The notes under the pieces were generated by a model, which ran no database searches, was not told the DNA's origin, and saw only the letters and a program-made list of their open reading frames with translations. The translations under genes were made by a program, and so were the position numbers. From Lycocorax pyrrhopterus obiensis (Eukaryota > Chordata > Aves > Passeriformes > Paradisaeidae), in assembly GCA_014706295.1 (NCBI GenBank), contig JACSVZ010000007.1, positions 45,026,975 to 45,090,974 of the forward strand: a stretch of 64,000 nt of DNA, written 5' to 3'. This document shows positions 24,445 through 35,225 of the stretch, one piece after another. Position 1 is the stretch's first letter. The number at the start of each line of letters is the position of its first letter.

Positions 24445-24896
24445 TCATATTAGAAATCTAGGTGTGGTTTTATGGATTTATTGGAAATAATGCTGGCATT
24501 CCTTACCTACATGATAGGATGCAGTGTGCACACAATTAATTCAAGAGCTAAAGCTATCAGAAAAAATTACTGAGGTTTTTCTTGCTTTGTTTCTTACTCT
24601 ATTCTCCGTAAATTATAACACGGTGGATATATGGTGTAAAACATATCAAAGACACTGTTGCACACATTATCCAAAGAGCAGGCAGAGCATATTTTCCTTG
24701 CTAAGTTTAATCTTATAATGTTGCATTGTAAGTGAAAACAATTGACTGTGCATAAGTGCATTAAGCAAATGCACTGTGGTGAACCGTTTATTACATTTAA
24801 TCAAGTTTGAGGGAGATCTGGAATTCTCTCACATCTAAATCACTGAATTACTGCTTTTTGGAGACAAATGGAAGAAAAAATAAGGAAAAAGAAGAA

Positions 24897-24902
24897 GGAA
24901 GT
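24897..24902. repeat. Target-site duplication, left copy
   Basis: GGAAGT immediately left of the LTR at 24903. The same six bases follow the right LTR at 25979-25984. Six-base duplications are typical of class II (ERVK/alpharetrovirus-like) integrases. Confidence 0.95.
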
Positions 24903-25170
24903 TGTGCCAGAGCTCGCAGTCTTCTGATCCTTGGATTATGATTTCTCAGAGCAGAGCTCCAGCACATGCAGCACTCAGCAACCAGGAACAACCACCTCCT
25001 TCCTTTTGGCTCCTCCCAGGGCTTAATTTATAGGGTTGAAGCCCACTCTGCAGCCACAGCTGTTTGTAGGAGGTTAATAAGCCAATAACTGAATCCTGGT
25101 ATGTGGATCCTGGTCTTGAGTGAGAGTTTGGCTAGTGCATACCAACAGGGTTTAAATACATTATACAACA
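24903..25170 (-). repeat. 3' LTR of the 25-kb element
   Basis: This LTR is 268 bp. On the plus strand it runs from TGTGCCAGAGC to ATTATACAACA, and the minus reading starts TGTTGTATAATG and ends in CA, giving the standard TG...CA ends. It is the 3' LTR because the polypurine tract lies against its right edge. Relative to the 5' LTR it carries about 24 differences, including a 5-bp insertion near the middle. Confidence 0.95.
25026..25033 (-). promoter_or_regulatory. TATA box of the 3' LTR
   Basis: Minus-strand CTATAAAT followed by a GC-richer AAGCCCTGGGAGGAGCC segment. The same motif is unchanged in the 5' LTR (25834-25841) and in the solo LTR (59062-59069), which supports a promoter role. No canonical AATAAA is visible downstream of it in the LTR. 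Confidence 0.7.
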
Positions 25171-25202
25171 ATTCCCCCTTTTTGTTTTGCACTAGCCAAA
25201 CT
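25125..25202. repeat. 15-bp perfect inverted repeat around the polypurine tract
   Basis: AGTTTGGCTAGTGCA (25125-25139, in the LTR) is the exact reverse complement of TGCACTAGCCAAACT (25188-25202, internal region). The 48-base loop contains the U3 start and the whole polypurine tract. In the element's RNA this would form a 15-bp stem presenting the tract in its loop. The LTR arm is also perfect in the solo LTR at 58947, and has one change in the 5' LTR. Confidence 0.9.
25171..25188 (-). other. Polypurine tract
   Basis: Minus-strand AAAACAAAAAGGGGGAAT directly abuts the U3 start TGTTGTATAATG. A purine run next to the 3' LTR primes plus-strand DNA synthesis in retroelements. One C interrupts the purines. 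Confidence 0.88.
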
Positions 25203-25230
25203 ATGTTTAATATATTTTTAATTTTTTTTA

Positions 25231-25303
25231 ATAAATAACAATAAATAACAATTGAATTAATATTCTTTGACTCCAACAATTAAATTAATATTTTTTGACT
25301 CCA
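25231..25303. repeat. Two small tandem duplications inside the retroelement
   Basis: ATAAATAACA occurs twice in a row (25231-25250). A 28-base unit beginning ACAATT and ending TTTGACTCCA is then duplicated head to tail (25248-25275 and 25276-25303) with two differences. They sit in the AT-rich 3' part of the internal region. Confidence 0.85.
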
Positions 25304-25372
25304 TTTCCTTTCAAGACCTTTAAACTAGTTTTTCTCAATTCCTGGTTGCTCACCTCTGCAGGTATTTTTCAT

Positions 25373-25582
25373 TTAATTCTTTTTTAAAGATTTTGAGAGG
25401 AAATGCTGGACGGCTTTAAATATGGCCTGTTCTTTGTTGACAGACTCTTTTCCCTCCAGCCCCTGGTCTTCACCTCTTCTGGTGACGGTCGGGAGCTCTT
25501 TTTCTGGGAGCCTTTTCTCGGCTTCCCGAGCTCCAAGGGAGCCGTCTTGCAACTTCCCCCCGCTGTGGCCTGCAGTCCACAC
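25373..25582 (-). pseudogene. Unrecognised 69-codon frame in the retroelement
   Basis: A minus-strand open frame starting about 130 bases after the 5' LTR, where gag would begin in a full retrovirus. It is charged (rich in E, K, R and G) and ends FLSKSLKKN. I see no matrix, capsid, zinc-knuckle or protease motif and cannot assign it. It may be a remnant of a gag start, or chance. Confidence 0.3.
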
Positions 25583-25694
25583 CTCTTTGGGTATGAGCCA
25601 CTAAAGTCCCACTGCAGCAGTTCTCACCTGGGTATAGATCTGGGAAGACCCCTCTGGGTGTTTTGCCACTGCGGTTCTCACGCTGCGTGTTGGC

Positions 25695-25712
25695 ATCACG
25701 TCAGGGTCACCA
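25695..25712 (-). other. Primer-binding site, tRNA-Trp type
   Basis: The minus-strand 18-mer TGGTGACCCTGACGTGAT begins two bases inside the 5' LTR. The complement of the 3' end of vertebrate tRNA-Trp is TGGTGACCCCGACGTGAT, so 17 of 18 bases match. tRNA-Trp is the primer used by the avian leukosis/sarcoma group. The single mismatch is C to T at the tenth base, which could be post-insertion CpG decay. Confidence 0.9.
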
Positions 25713-25714
25713 CC

Positions 25715-25978
25715 TGTGCCGGAGCTCGCAGTCTTCTGAGTCTTGGATTATAATTTCTCATCACAGAGCACCAGCAACACATAGCACTCAGCAACCAGAA
25801 ACAACCACCTCCTTTGGCTCCTCCCAGGGCTTGATTTATAGGGCTAATGCCCGCCCTGCAGTCACAGCTGTTTGTAGGAGGTTAATAAGCCAATAACTGG
25901 ATGCTGGTGTGTGGATCCTGGTCTTGAGTGAGAGTTTGACTAGTGCATACCAACAGGGTTTAAATACATTATACAACA
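25715..25978 (-). repeat. 5' LTR of the 25-kb element
   Basis: This 264-bp LTR has the same TG...CA ends as the left copy and retains the TATA motif (25834-25841). Differences from the left LTR cluster in two places, about 25760-25785 and 25840-25856. Confidence 0.95.
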
Positions 25979-25984
25979 GGAAGT
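25979..25984. repeat. Target-site duplication, right copy
   Basis: GGAAGT, identical to 24897-24902. Confidence 0.95.
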
Positions 25985-26352
25985 TGCACACTATATGACC
26001 AAAGATACTGACTTTGAAAACATCATATTTTTACTTTGACATCCACAAAGTGTTCAATAAAGGTCCACAGAAGATGTCAGTTTCTTTCCCGTTTGTTTTC
26101 TAGTGTTCTTTAATCCTTATGAAGTCTTTTTCCTTTCACTCTCAAGAAATTAATTTGCAGCTATTTTGAGTTTTCATTTTAGAAGTAGTATGAACAATGG
26201 AACTAATATTAAATTATGACTTTGCCCTGAGCACTTGGAGGTGTATCTTCTGCATCTTTATTGGACCCTGAGAGTCTCTATTGCCTGTGTCCCCCCCAGA
26301 ACTGCAAACCTAATTTGCATTACGTTTCAATTCCACTAAAATCCTATTTAGA

Positions 26353-26395
<43 letters not shown>

Positions 26396-29300
26396 TGAAA
26401 ATATTGAGTGGAGGTTTTTTGGTTTTATTTTTCCTAAGCTTTGAACTGGCTTAAGGTATAGCCTAAGGTATAGCCAAATCTTCAGCTGCAATTATACTGT
26501 GCCATTTTGTGTGGACAAAAGGGCACTTTATTATAGGACAAGACACTCCATTAGATCTCCATGCCTCTTTGTTTCTCTGGTTAGAGGTTCTAACAGTCTT
26601 CATACAGAAACTGTGTTTTTTATATCCTTTAGCACTAGAATCTGCTATATGAATCTGAAATAGTGTAAGAATAGCACTTGGAGAAACAGGAGAAAGTGAA
26701 TAAGGATCTGAACTGTAGTCTACCTGCTGTTGAAGCACCACCCCTAGGAGAGGCTTACAAAAGCAGACGTGTTTGTCTACTCATTTAAATTATTAAAGAA
26801 AAGAAGCATGATGAGAAGCAAAAAAGGACAAAAAATTTAGCCACAAACACTGGTGTTATGGCACTATTTTATTAACATTAAACCAGATTCTATGAAAATA
26901 TTGATTCTTGGTATGTTTGTTTTGCTTGAACATCAAAGTGAATGAAGATCAAATACTGAAGACAATTTTAAAGGTCTGGAGGAAATGCATATAACATGGT
27001 ATGTGGATGGGAGTGTGAATGAGAAATCATCTTACTTGAAGGTATTTAGAATTGTGGTCAAATGTTCTTGATAAAATAGTAACCAGAGTACTCTCTGTAT
27101 ATGACATACATGTCAGCAGAGGATGCTTTTCTGCTGTTACTGCTATCAGAAAAAATGCTTATTTCAGTATTATTTCTAGAAGCTGTTTTATATCTGAGAG
27201 AAAAATGAAATCTATTATTATACTGTCTATACAATTCCTCTCTTTTCATAATGTATTTGTTCTCTGTTATTCTAACATTTTCCCTCATAGCTGTTATTCC
27301 TTCTGCAGTGTTCTCTATGGGGGATAAAATTAAAGGATACTTGATTTGGGCAGCACTGGAACTTAAATGTGAGTATTCTTGTAAACTGAAGACCCCTACA
27401 TTTTATTTTCTTCAATAAATGAACAGAAATAGTCAGCTTTTATGTGTTTCAGTTATCCTAAAAATGAAGAAAAAGATGCAAAATCAATATCTCACCTCTG
27501 TTTATTTTTGTTTATGAGTTAATAGTGAAGGAGAAGAGGATAAGGTATAGATTTTAAGACAGAGGTTTTCAGATCAGCTGGACAAAGAGAGATGACAGAG
27601 GCAAGTTCAAGCTCAGAAATCAGGGGGATACCCCTGTTTTTGTAGGCCTTCCCTGAATATGGATAAATAATTCCTGACAAAAGAGAACTTTCAGAGAGTA
27701 TATCCCATGGCAACTCACTGAAAGGATGTGCAAGTCTACTTGCTGAGGATTTTCAGCAAGGATTTGAAACTTTCTTTATGACTGTTTTTATATTGTTGCC
27801 GAATTGTCAGAAGATATTTACAGCCAGGTTCCACTGACATAAGCTAGATTGATTCAGCATAACACAATGTTTTTATTTTCTTTGGGCAATAGAAAGACTG
27901 GCAATAACAGTTTATTCTACACAGATTTTTTTTTGACTGTCCTGTACAAGTTAGCCTGTATGTTAGGTAAAATGTCTGATTAGTTTTCAATCTTATACAT
28001 TCAAAATATATATGCAAAAGTAGGTTTATATATGAGAAAAAGTGGATAGGATGTGGAAATATAATGTCAATTTGTTATATAATTAAACCTTTTAAAAGTT
28101 GTCTTGTGTTTTCAGAGTGAAGTATTTCAGATAGTTTTATAAACTGAAAATAATCCATGTAGAGGGAAATTAAAAATGTAGATAATTTGAGTTTAAAATA
28201 TTTGCATTTGTTTAATTTAAAAGGTCTTTAAAAACGTATTGCAACTATAAGATTTTGACAGAGTAGCACCTTCCTTGTGAAAGATGCTTTACAGAGCTCC
28301 TCATTTTATCTTTTACCTTCTATCTTAAAAGTATATACAGTAGTCAGGACTTGGATATTAAGTCCAAATAGCTTGAAACCAACCAGATGTCATCATACTA
28401 AAAATAAAATTCACAGAGAAAATAAACAACATTATTTATTTATTTAAATTAAAATCTAACATTCCAATGATCTTGGATTTGTTATGACCTTGCACTGCCT
28501 TTAATAGCCTCTGCTTTGCCTGCAAATTAGAGGCATTAAACACTTTGCTCGCCTGCATCTGATTAGAGCACAGCCAGACACGCTCTGCTGGTTTAGTTCA
28601 GGTGGGTTATGAAGGTACCGACATCTAGACCAATGCCAGTATTCTGTGAGCTAAGATGCAGGAGTTGACTATCTATAGATTCCCAGACCATTTCTACACA
28701 AACCCAAAGGTTTTAATATACATTGTGGGTAAAGAGATCAACCTTTTAAATTTCACTGGGCATGTTTGAATTGTTTTTTCTGCTAGCAGATGAGTTTAAA
28801 GTGATTGTAACTATGCACAAAATTAGTTTATGATCCTTTTAGGCTTATGTGAAAAACTTTTTAGCTCTATATTTTTTACATGTTGCATGCACAGACAGCA
28901 TATGACTGGCAGGCCATGATGGATTCTAAAATTGTTGACCTACAGAGTCACTTATCCATAAATTCAGATTGTTTATCTGCTTCTTCAGTATTGATTCACT
29001 GTATTTGGGGTTATAAATCTGAAGAACTTTTTCATATAAGCCCAGAAAACTCTTTTCATAAACACAAGGAGACTTTGGTGGAGGTGAATACAATAGATGC
29101 AGTGTTAGAGTATCATTTAGAAATATTCTGACCAGACAGAAAGAGTGAGAATAAGACATTGAGCTGCAAAATTAAGAAAGAAGAAAACCACAAAGAAGAA
29201 AATCATAAATATAATATATACTCAGTACTTTAGAAACAAGGAGACAGGAAGGAAGACCTCATTTTTTTTTTGGTGGAGAAGATGGTAAAATTACATGTTC

Positions 29301-32300
29301 TTGTCACCTCAATCATCTGACACATTACAGTACTTGTCTATCAAAAGTTTATGTATTTGAGCAACATGTTCCTAAGGTAAGAAGCAGAAATGCTAAGAGA
29401 TAACACAGTGTAAATTTGCCTCTGTTGGGTCTTCATTCATTTTTCTGTGAGATGGCTCTACATAATGCTTCACGAAGACATGCAGTGCTCTTGTTCAACT
29501 GGAGATGTCAACTCAGCTCTGCAGTTCAGCTGGCCCACAGGCTGCTCAGCTTTACCTTAAATGTGGCACAGTTTTACGGTGATGGACTTACCGGTCATAT
29601 ATTCTGGCAAGGCATTGAGCTCTAATTTCATTTTCACAGCACGCCATTTGCTGATCAGTTGCACTACAGGTAACACGGACCTGATTTGCTTCCACCTGTT
29701 GTTCCTTGGAGGTCACTGAACTCATAACATGCAAGTGTTCATGTTATAAATGTTATACAATTAGTATGGAGTTAAGAATGGGTTCATCTGAGGTGACTGT
29801 ATATTTCTTTATAAGCCTGTTTCCAAACCGTTTACGAATTCAGTGTGTCACAAATTCTTAGACTGCAATAACCAGAGCTGATGATAGCAATGTCTACTAG
29901 TGTGACATGAACCCAAAGTGAGATTTGATTTTATAAAATGTTAAAAGCTAATCTTCTGCTCGTGACAGAACACAGAAATAGACCATTTGAGTATCTGATT
30001 ATACATAACTTCTACTGCCTACCTGGAGAGAGAAGCTGGAAAAAAAAAAGGAACTACGCTTTTAGCAATGATTCAAGTTTCTAGATGACAGCTTTAAAGC
30101 AAAACATTTGGCTAATTTTCTTCAGGAATTTTAATTCATTCTTTGTATCCTGGCCTCTCTACTCCCACTCATTATTTTGTGACTTTTAATGTCCTTCATG
30201 AATACAAAAGTGAAATATTTGGAGGAGGGGACAATAAAAGCCACTCCATCATTCACATGAGAATATTTTTAGGAAAGCTGCTTGTTTATGAGCTTGTTTT
30301 ATCCTCCTCTGTGCAGTTCAAATTGCTTTTAATTTTTGAATCTTGTGTATCGTAATTAGTAATTGATTTCAGTTTTGTAATATCCTGGCTGATGTGATCA
30401 TCATGCATACACTAAATAATTTTACACAGCAGTCTCCCATAGTAGATGGCACTTCCTCTAGCTAACGTAATATTCCATGCCTTTTGTAGTCATCTATTGA
30501 AATGATTTGTAGATGCATTGAGTTCATTTTTGCAATCATTTGCCACAGAATTAAAAGAAATGCAGTTTAACAGGAATGTTCATCATCAAAGGCTAAATAT
30601 GCAGTGGTTGGATTGATACTAAAATACAGAAGCCAGATGCTTTGCTGTAAGAAAGAGTACATTTCATTATAGATTATGTAGTGGCATGCCTCATTTATAA
30701 GATCTGATTATGCATTTCCAGTTGTTAGAAGGTGGCTATAGAATAAGCACTGAAGTAGGACTTGATTGCACAAAAGTGCTAGGAGGAATACCAAAGTGTC
30801 CCCTCTTTATCCAGCACTCAGAAATAAAGTTGAAGAGGATACTTAGGAAATGCCTTTCATCTCCAGAGATTGTCACATTTTATAGAAACAGATCATTTCT
30901 GATCCCCCTGTGAATGCAGAACCCTTTTTCTGGCAACACTGTGTACCAGAATGCTTCACACATGCGAACCACAGGAGGTTTTGAAAGATGGAAGATAGCA
31001 CTGAATATGATAGTAACCCTGGCCACCTGAGCTAACCTTTAAGCCCTCAGCTATTACAGCCTTACAGGTGGAGATGTTGAATCCTTTCTATTCAGCCAGT
31101 AGCTAAAAGTTTAGTCCTTATGTCTTGTAAGACATAAGAGCTAGTGTCATTCCGGCACTGGGGCTTAACGACATACAAAGACTTTAATTTGCCTGTGATC
31201 CAGATTTAGTGTATTTGCAACGACTGCTTAGAGTATGGATGATTTTCCCTGGCTGTAATCAGCCTATGTGGCATATGTACAGTGTCCAGTTTTGTTTGTG
31301 AAATCCAAAGGGAAGCAAGTGAAAAGGACAGCATTTTGTAATGGCTTTTCAATATTGTCTTTACTGATTGCCTTGAGAAAGAAATATCATGTTCAATGAC
31401 TGCAGAGAGAAGATCAAATAGTGAGCACCAAAGACACTCTGCATGCAATGATCACTATGCTAAATTTTCAGGATATCTTTAATGGTTAAACATGTATTAG
31501 ACCTTGTTAAAGCCCAGATATTCTGAACAGCTGAGGCTTCTGTTGGTTTTAATAAGAAATTTGTAACTAAATCCATAGGTTCCCCACATGTGAAAAAACC
31601 TTTTGGTGCTAAAATACTCCATCCCAATTTTTTGTATTCCTTTGGGTCTGGAGGGGCTGGGAATGGAGTAAAATTTAGTCGTAAAGGTAGCTTTTTTTAA
31701 AAAATGAGGAAGAGCATGTAAAGAGGACTCATTTCTTCTAAAAGTACATGAAACTGGCCTGTTAGAGTAAGAAACAGCTATACAGGCATTGTAAGCTGCA
31801 GGTGTATACATAGATCAACAGTGTATGCTATGTTCTGAGTTGATTTATTTTATCAGAACTCAAGACTGTCTTCATATAACAGAGCAGGACTTAGGGTCCT
31901 TATTAACAATGATGGCAATATATTTTGTAATATGAAAACCATTCTAGTTACTCACTAAAAATCAACAGCAAAGAAACCTCAAAGCAGCAAAGTGATTCTA
32001 TAATAATCACAACTGTCCGGATTTGAATCAAGGAATCTTCTTCAGGACTGGTTATTTTTCTAATACTTTAATTGGAGATGTGGTGAGTTAGGATGGAAGA
32101 GTCTGTTTACCAGAAGTAGGATGACCTAAAATTAAAGACAGTTCCACTTATAGATGTTACACAAAACTGACCAGAATCTCTGGCTGTTAATTTGTATCTT
32201 TTCAGTTTTGTTCTGGCAGTGCTACTAGTTTGATCAAGGCTCAAGTGTATGACTGGGATTCCCACCCCCACCACTTTAAACTTCAGCTTTATTCAGTGAT

Positions 32301-35081
32301 TTAACATTTTTCTGTCTTAGAACACAGAGTTCCAAGGTAAGTGTAATTTATTCCTTTATCTCTTGGAAGCATTTGAGATTTAATTTAGTCATGTATATAT
32401 TATGAAATATTTAGAAGTGTTATGTAAATGTGAAGCACTGTAATGATCACTAATCTAGTGCCATTGTCAGTCTACTTACCTTGCCAAGTTTTAGGAATGA
32501 CTTCAAAAATCATGCTTTTAGTAATATTCTTACAAGGGAAGTTTTGTTCAAATTTCTTGACATGAACAATTTATGCAGTGTGACTCTTCAGGTGCTAAGG
32601 GTAAGTAATTAACTTATTGGTCCTGTATCAGAAGTAAGAGTCCTATATGGATACGGAATTCTGTAATTGGGATGGGAAGGAATAATACAGTAATATTAGA
32701 AATTGGGCCAAAAGTAGTTGTAAAAACTGTAATGATATAATTATATGAATTCATAAATTTAATGTATATAATTTATATGATTATTCCATCAGTCATACAA
32801 TTCTAACACAGTTGGATTTAATAATTAGCTAAACAGAGTTAGCTAAAATTTTCCATTCATATTCTACATGATATTTACAGTTATTGTGGAAAGAAAATCC
32901 ATACATGACTAGGCTTTCCCAACGACTGGATCTCTAATGAAAATTCTCTGAGAAGAACATTTTGCTTTGAATAATTAAAGCATGCAACATGACTTAAATT
33001 ACACTGCTAGTGATTAAATTAAATCAAGCTTCTCCCATGTTACAGTGTTTCTAAAGATAATTACTATCCTCTCCTAAAGTAGTTTGTCAATTTGAACAGT
33101 GATTTGGCAAAGAAACTTGCACCTGGACTGCTGTCATGTCCTCTAAGATTTGAGATGTTTGCTATTTATGAGAACTGGGACACTGCAGGTAGCCATTGGC
33201 AAAACCAGCTGATGCCTTGCTGTATAGACAACGTGTTTTAGTGCCCTTTTATTGAATTAGTTGGGTTTGAGGCATTTTCCAAGTAAAATAGAACCCATTA
33301 GGAATCAAGGTATCAGAATTTTGCCTGTTATATGTAGTATGTGTTACATAACTTCTGATTATCAACAAAAGCAGGTCATGATTCTTGATTATGAACTATA
33401 GTTTTTAACTGACAAAAAAACCCCCAAAAAACAAAAACGAACCCTGAAGTTGTTTTGTTAGTGAAAAGAGGTTGTTTGTGGTGTTATGGAGGTATAACTT
33501 GAAGAAAATTACTCATTAAGAATATGTTCTCGGAAGGCAAGAACTGAAAGGGACTTAAAGCCTTAAATCAGCCTGTGAACTGAATCATCTACATGACATG
33601 ACATTAGAAAGTAAAAGTTTTTTGCAACATAAACAGCAGCACCTCATGAAAATGGGGAAAACTGTAGCATTCTCCGAGTAATCTTACAGTGTCTATGGAA
33701 AGTGATAGAGTTTCAAAGGAGTGCTTTGGGCTTAAAGGTCTGCAGAGTACCATGTAATGAGTAGGATGTCCACCAGGAAGATTTGATATCCATCTTCTCA
33801 CCCATTCTCTGCACCATTTAAGTAACAGTTTAAAGAAAAGTTTCAGAGTTAAACACAAATCTAAGTACCGGTCTGATGCAATACACTTAGGTCACTTTCA
33901 ACTCCTACAGGCAGAGCTGTTTGTATAAAACCCTTCTTTTGTCCTTTCTTAATCACTTTCTAATGAATCCAGTGAGAGTTCAACTACATATTTAAAATAT
34001 AAAATTCTTATCAGGATAGCATAAGACGTTGTATTTTTGACGACCAATTTTTTATCACAATGAGATAACAAACACTCCAGAGAGGTGAGAAGTGAGCATG
34101 AAGTTACTCCCTCAGAGAAACAAACTGATACTGTACCAAAACCCGAGGGCAGGCTGTCATCCTTGACATAGTATGTGATGGCAGAATATCAATCAGTTTT
34201 CTGAACTGAGTCCTCCCTGGCCTCTTTTCTGACAACACAAGGAAGGACAACTGTTTGCAGAATTCATCCTAAATTTGCAAGTAGTGAGAAGTAACAACCC
34301 TAATAATAAAATTTCCTTATGTGTTTTTCTACTGAGACTCAAAATAAATATGTCTTCCTATTACCTTTAACACTTCTGCATACATTACAAACTTAAGTTA
34401 TCCAGTTTCTTTGTGACATAGAAAAAAAAATTAATATTCTTAGATTACTACTGTTCTATAAGAAACATAAAAGTGTCATGGCAGATACAAAAAGAGAATC
34501 TAAAAAGGAAAAACAGAATCTTCCTCTCCTATGTCTGTATGACCTTTTTCTCTGCCCGTAACTTGTACAGAAATTAAATACATTTCGAACCACCTGGCTA
34601 CTGAGCTAAGAATCTAGGTGTAGATTATATCATAAATGCTTGTTTGTGATGGTTATTTATGATTAGTGCTACTGCAGGCTAAGCTGATGTTTTCACTGCA
34701 CAGTGGCAACAGAGCCTTAGTCAACAACGATGAACGTGAACACGCTGCATATCAGGATGTAGTGGAAGAATGTAACGGCAAGAGGTCTAAAAATAAAGCA
34801 GAATGCTGAGTTTTCATAGATTAAAGGTAGGAATCCAGATTCCTACAAGGAATCCCTATTACTAAAGTAGCATATTTTGTGCAAATTGGTGATCTTTTAT
34901 GCCTCTTTGTGTTATGAATTATGAAATCAAACTTGGGAGAAAATATTAATTAATTTTAGGAGATTTCATTAAATGACTAATCTGCACTGTATTCACAGTG
35001 AAATGATGGTGATTTTTTCTGATAACTCTGAAATCCACCAAATCTGTTGCACAGGGCCTTCAGTACCCTGACATTTGTAGC
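25985..35081. other. Unique AT-rich non-coding stretch (about 9 kb)
   Basis: No interspersed repeat or gene is recognised in the longest repeat-poor interval of the window. Segments that look information-rich, with mixed composition and few homopolymers, are 28490-28620 and 29500-29710. Low-complexity runs include the A run at 26356 and a T run near 29264. All open frames are about 100 codons or fewer and have no domain I know. The absence of repeats over 9 kb is consistent with constraint or simply with low insertion density. Confidence 0.5.
26356..26392. repeat. Uninterrupted 37-base poly(A) run
   Basis: Thirty-seven consecutive A, the longest homopolymer in the window. No AATAAA precedes it closely and no retrocopy body is recognisable upstream, so it is listed as a simple repeat. 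A poly(A) tail of an unrecognised retrocopy remains possible. Confidence 0.9.
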
Positions 35082-35225
35082 AGAATCACAGAGTAGCTGA
35101 GATGGGGAGAGGCCTGTGGAGATCACCTAGCCCAACCCCCCGCCCAAAGCAGGATCAGCTACAGCAGACTGCTCAGAATCATGTCATGTTGGGTTTTGAG
35201 TATCTCCAAATAAGGCGGCTTCATT
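35082..35225 (-). mobile_element. CR1 LINE 3' fragment, minus strand
   Basis: The reverse complement carries a CR1 3' UTR: CAGAATCACAGAGTAGCTGA at the left edge, then GGAGATCACCTAGCCCAACC and GGTTTTGAGTATCTCCAAA. This tail type (GGAGATCATCTAGTCCAACC) differs from those at 6192 and 10281, so it is a third CR1 subfamily here. It decays into T-rich unique sequence past about 35225. No ORF2 sequence remains. Confidence 0.82.

Larger units (their letters stand above)
19735..24896. other. Unique non-coding stretch with candidate regulatory motifs
   Basis: No gene or repeat family recognised over about 5 kb. Motif-rich segments include 20700-20960, with an inverted SOX-like pair, 22370-22460, the direct repeat at 23434-23447 and two AP-1-like sites at 24371 and 24438. 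A 14-base T run lies at 23929-23942. Open frames are all under 90 codons and unconvincing. Confidence 0.55.
24903..25978 (-). mobile_element. Complete small non-autonomous LTR retroelement, minus strand
   Basis: A 1,076-bp element: LTR (24903-25170), 544-bp internal region (25171-25714), LTR (25715-25978), flanked by the 6-bp duplication GGAAGT. Orientation is fixed as minus by three signals: a tRNA-Trp-type primer-binding site inside the right LTR, a polypurine tract inside the left LTR, and a TATA motif in each LTR. No gag, protease, reverse transcriptase, integrase or envelope can be recognised; the longest minus frame is 69 codons (25373-25582). It therefore depended on proteins supplied in trans, probably from a class II endogenous retrovirus. 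The LTRs differ at roughly 9 percent of positions by hand alignment, so the insertion is not recent. A solo LTR of the same family lies at 58947. Confidence 0.93.

Noticed and set aside
25403..25753. 116-codon plus-strand open frame inside the 25-kb retroelement
   Set aside because: It is antisense to the element's transcription, crosses the internal/LTR boundary and shows no domain.
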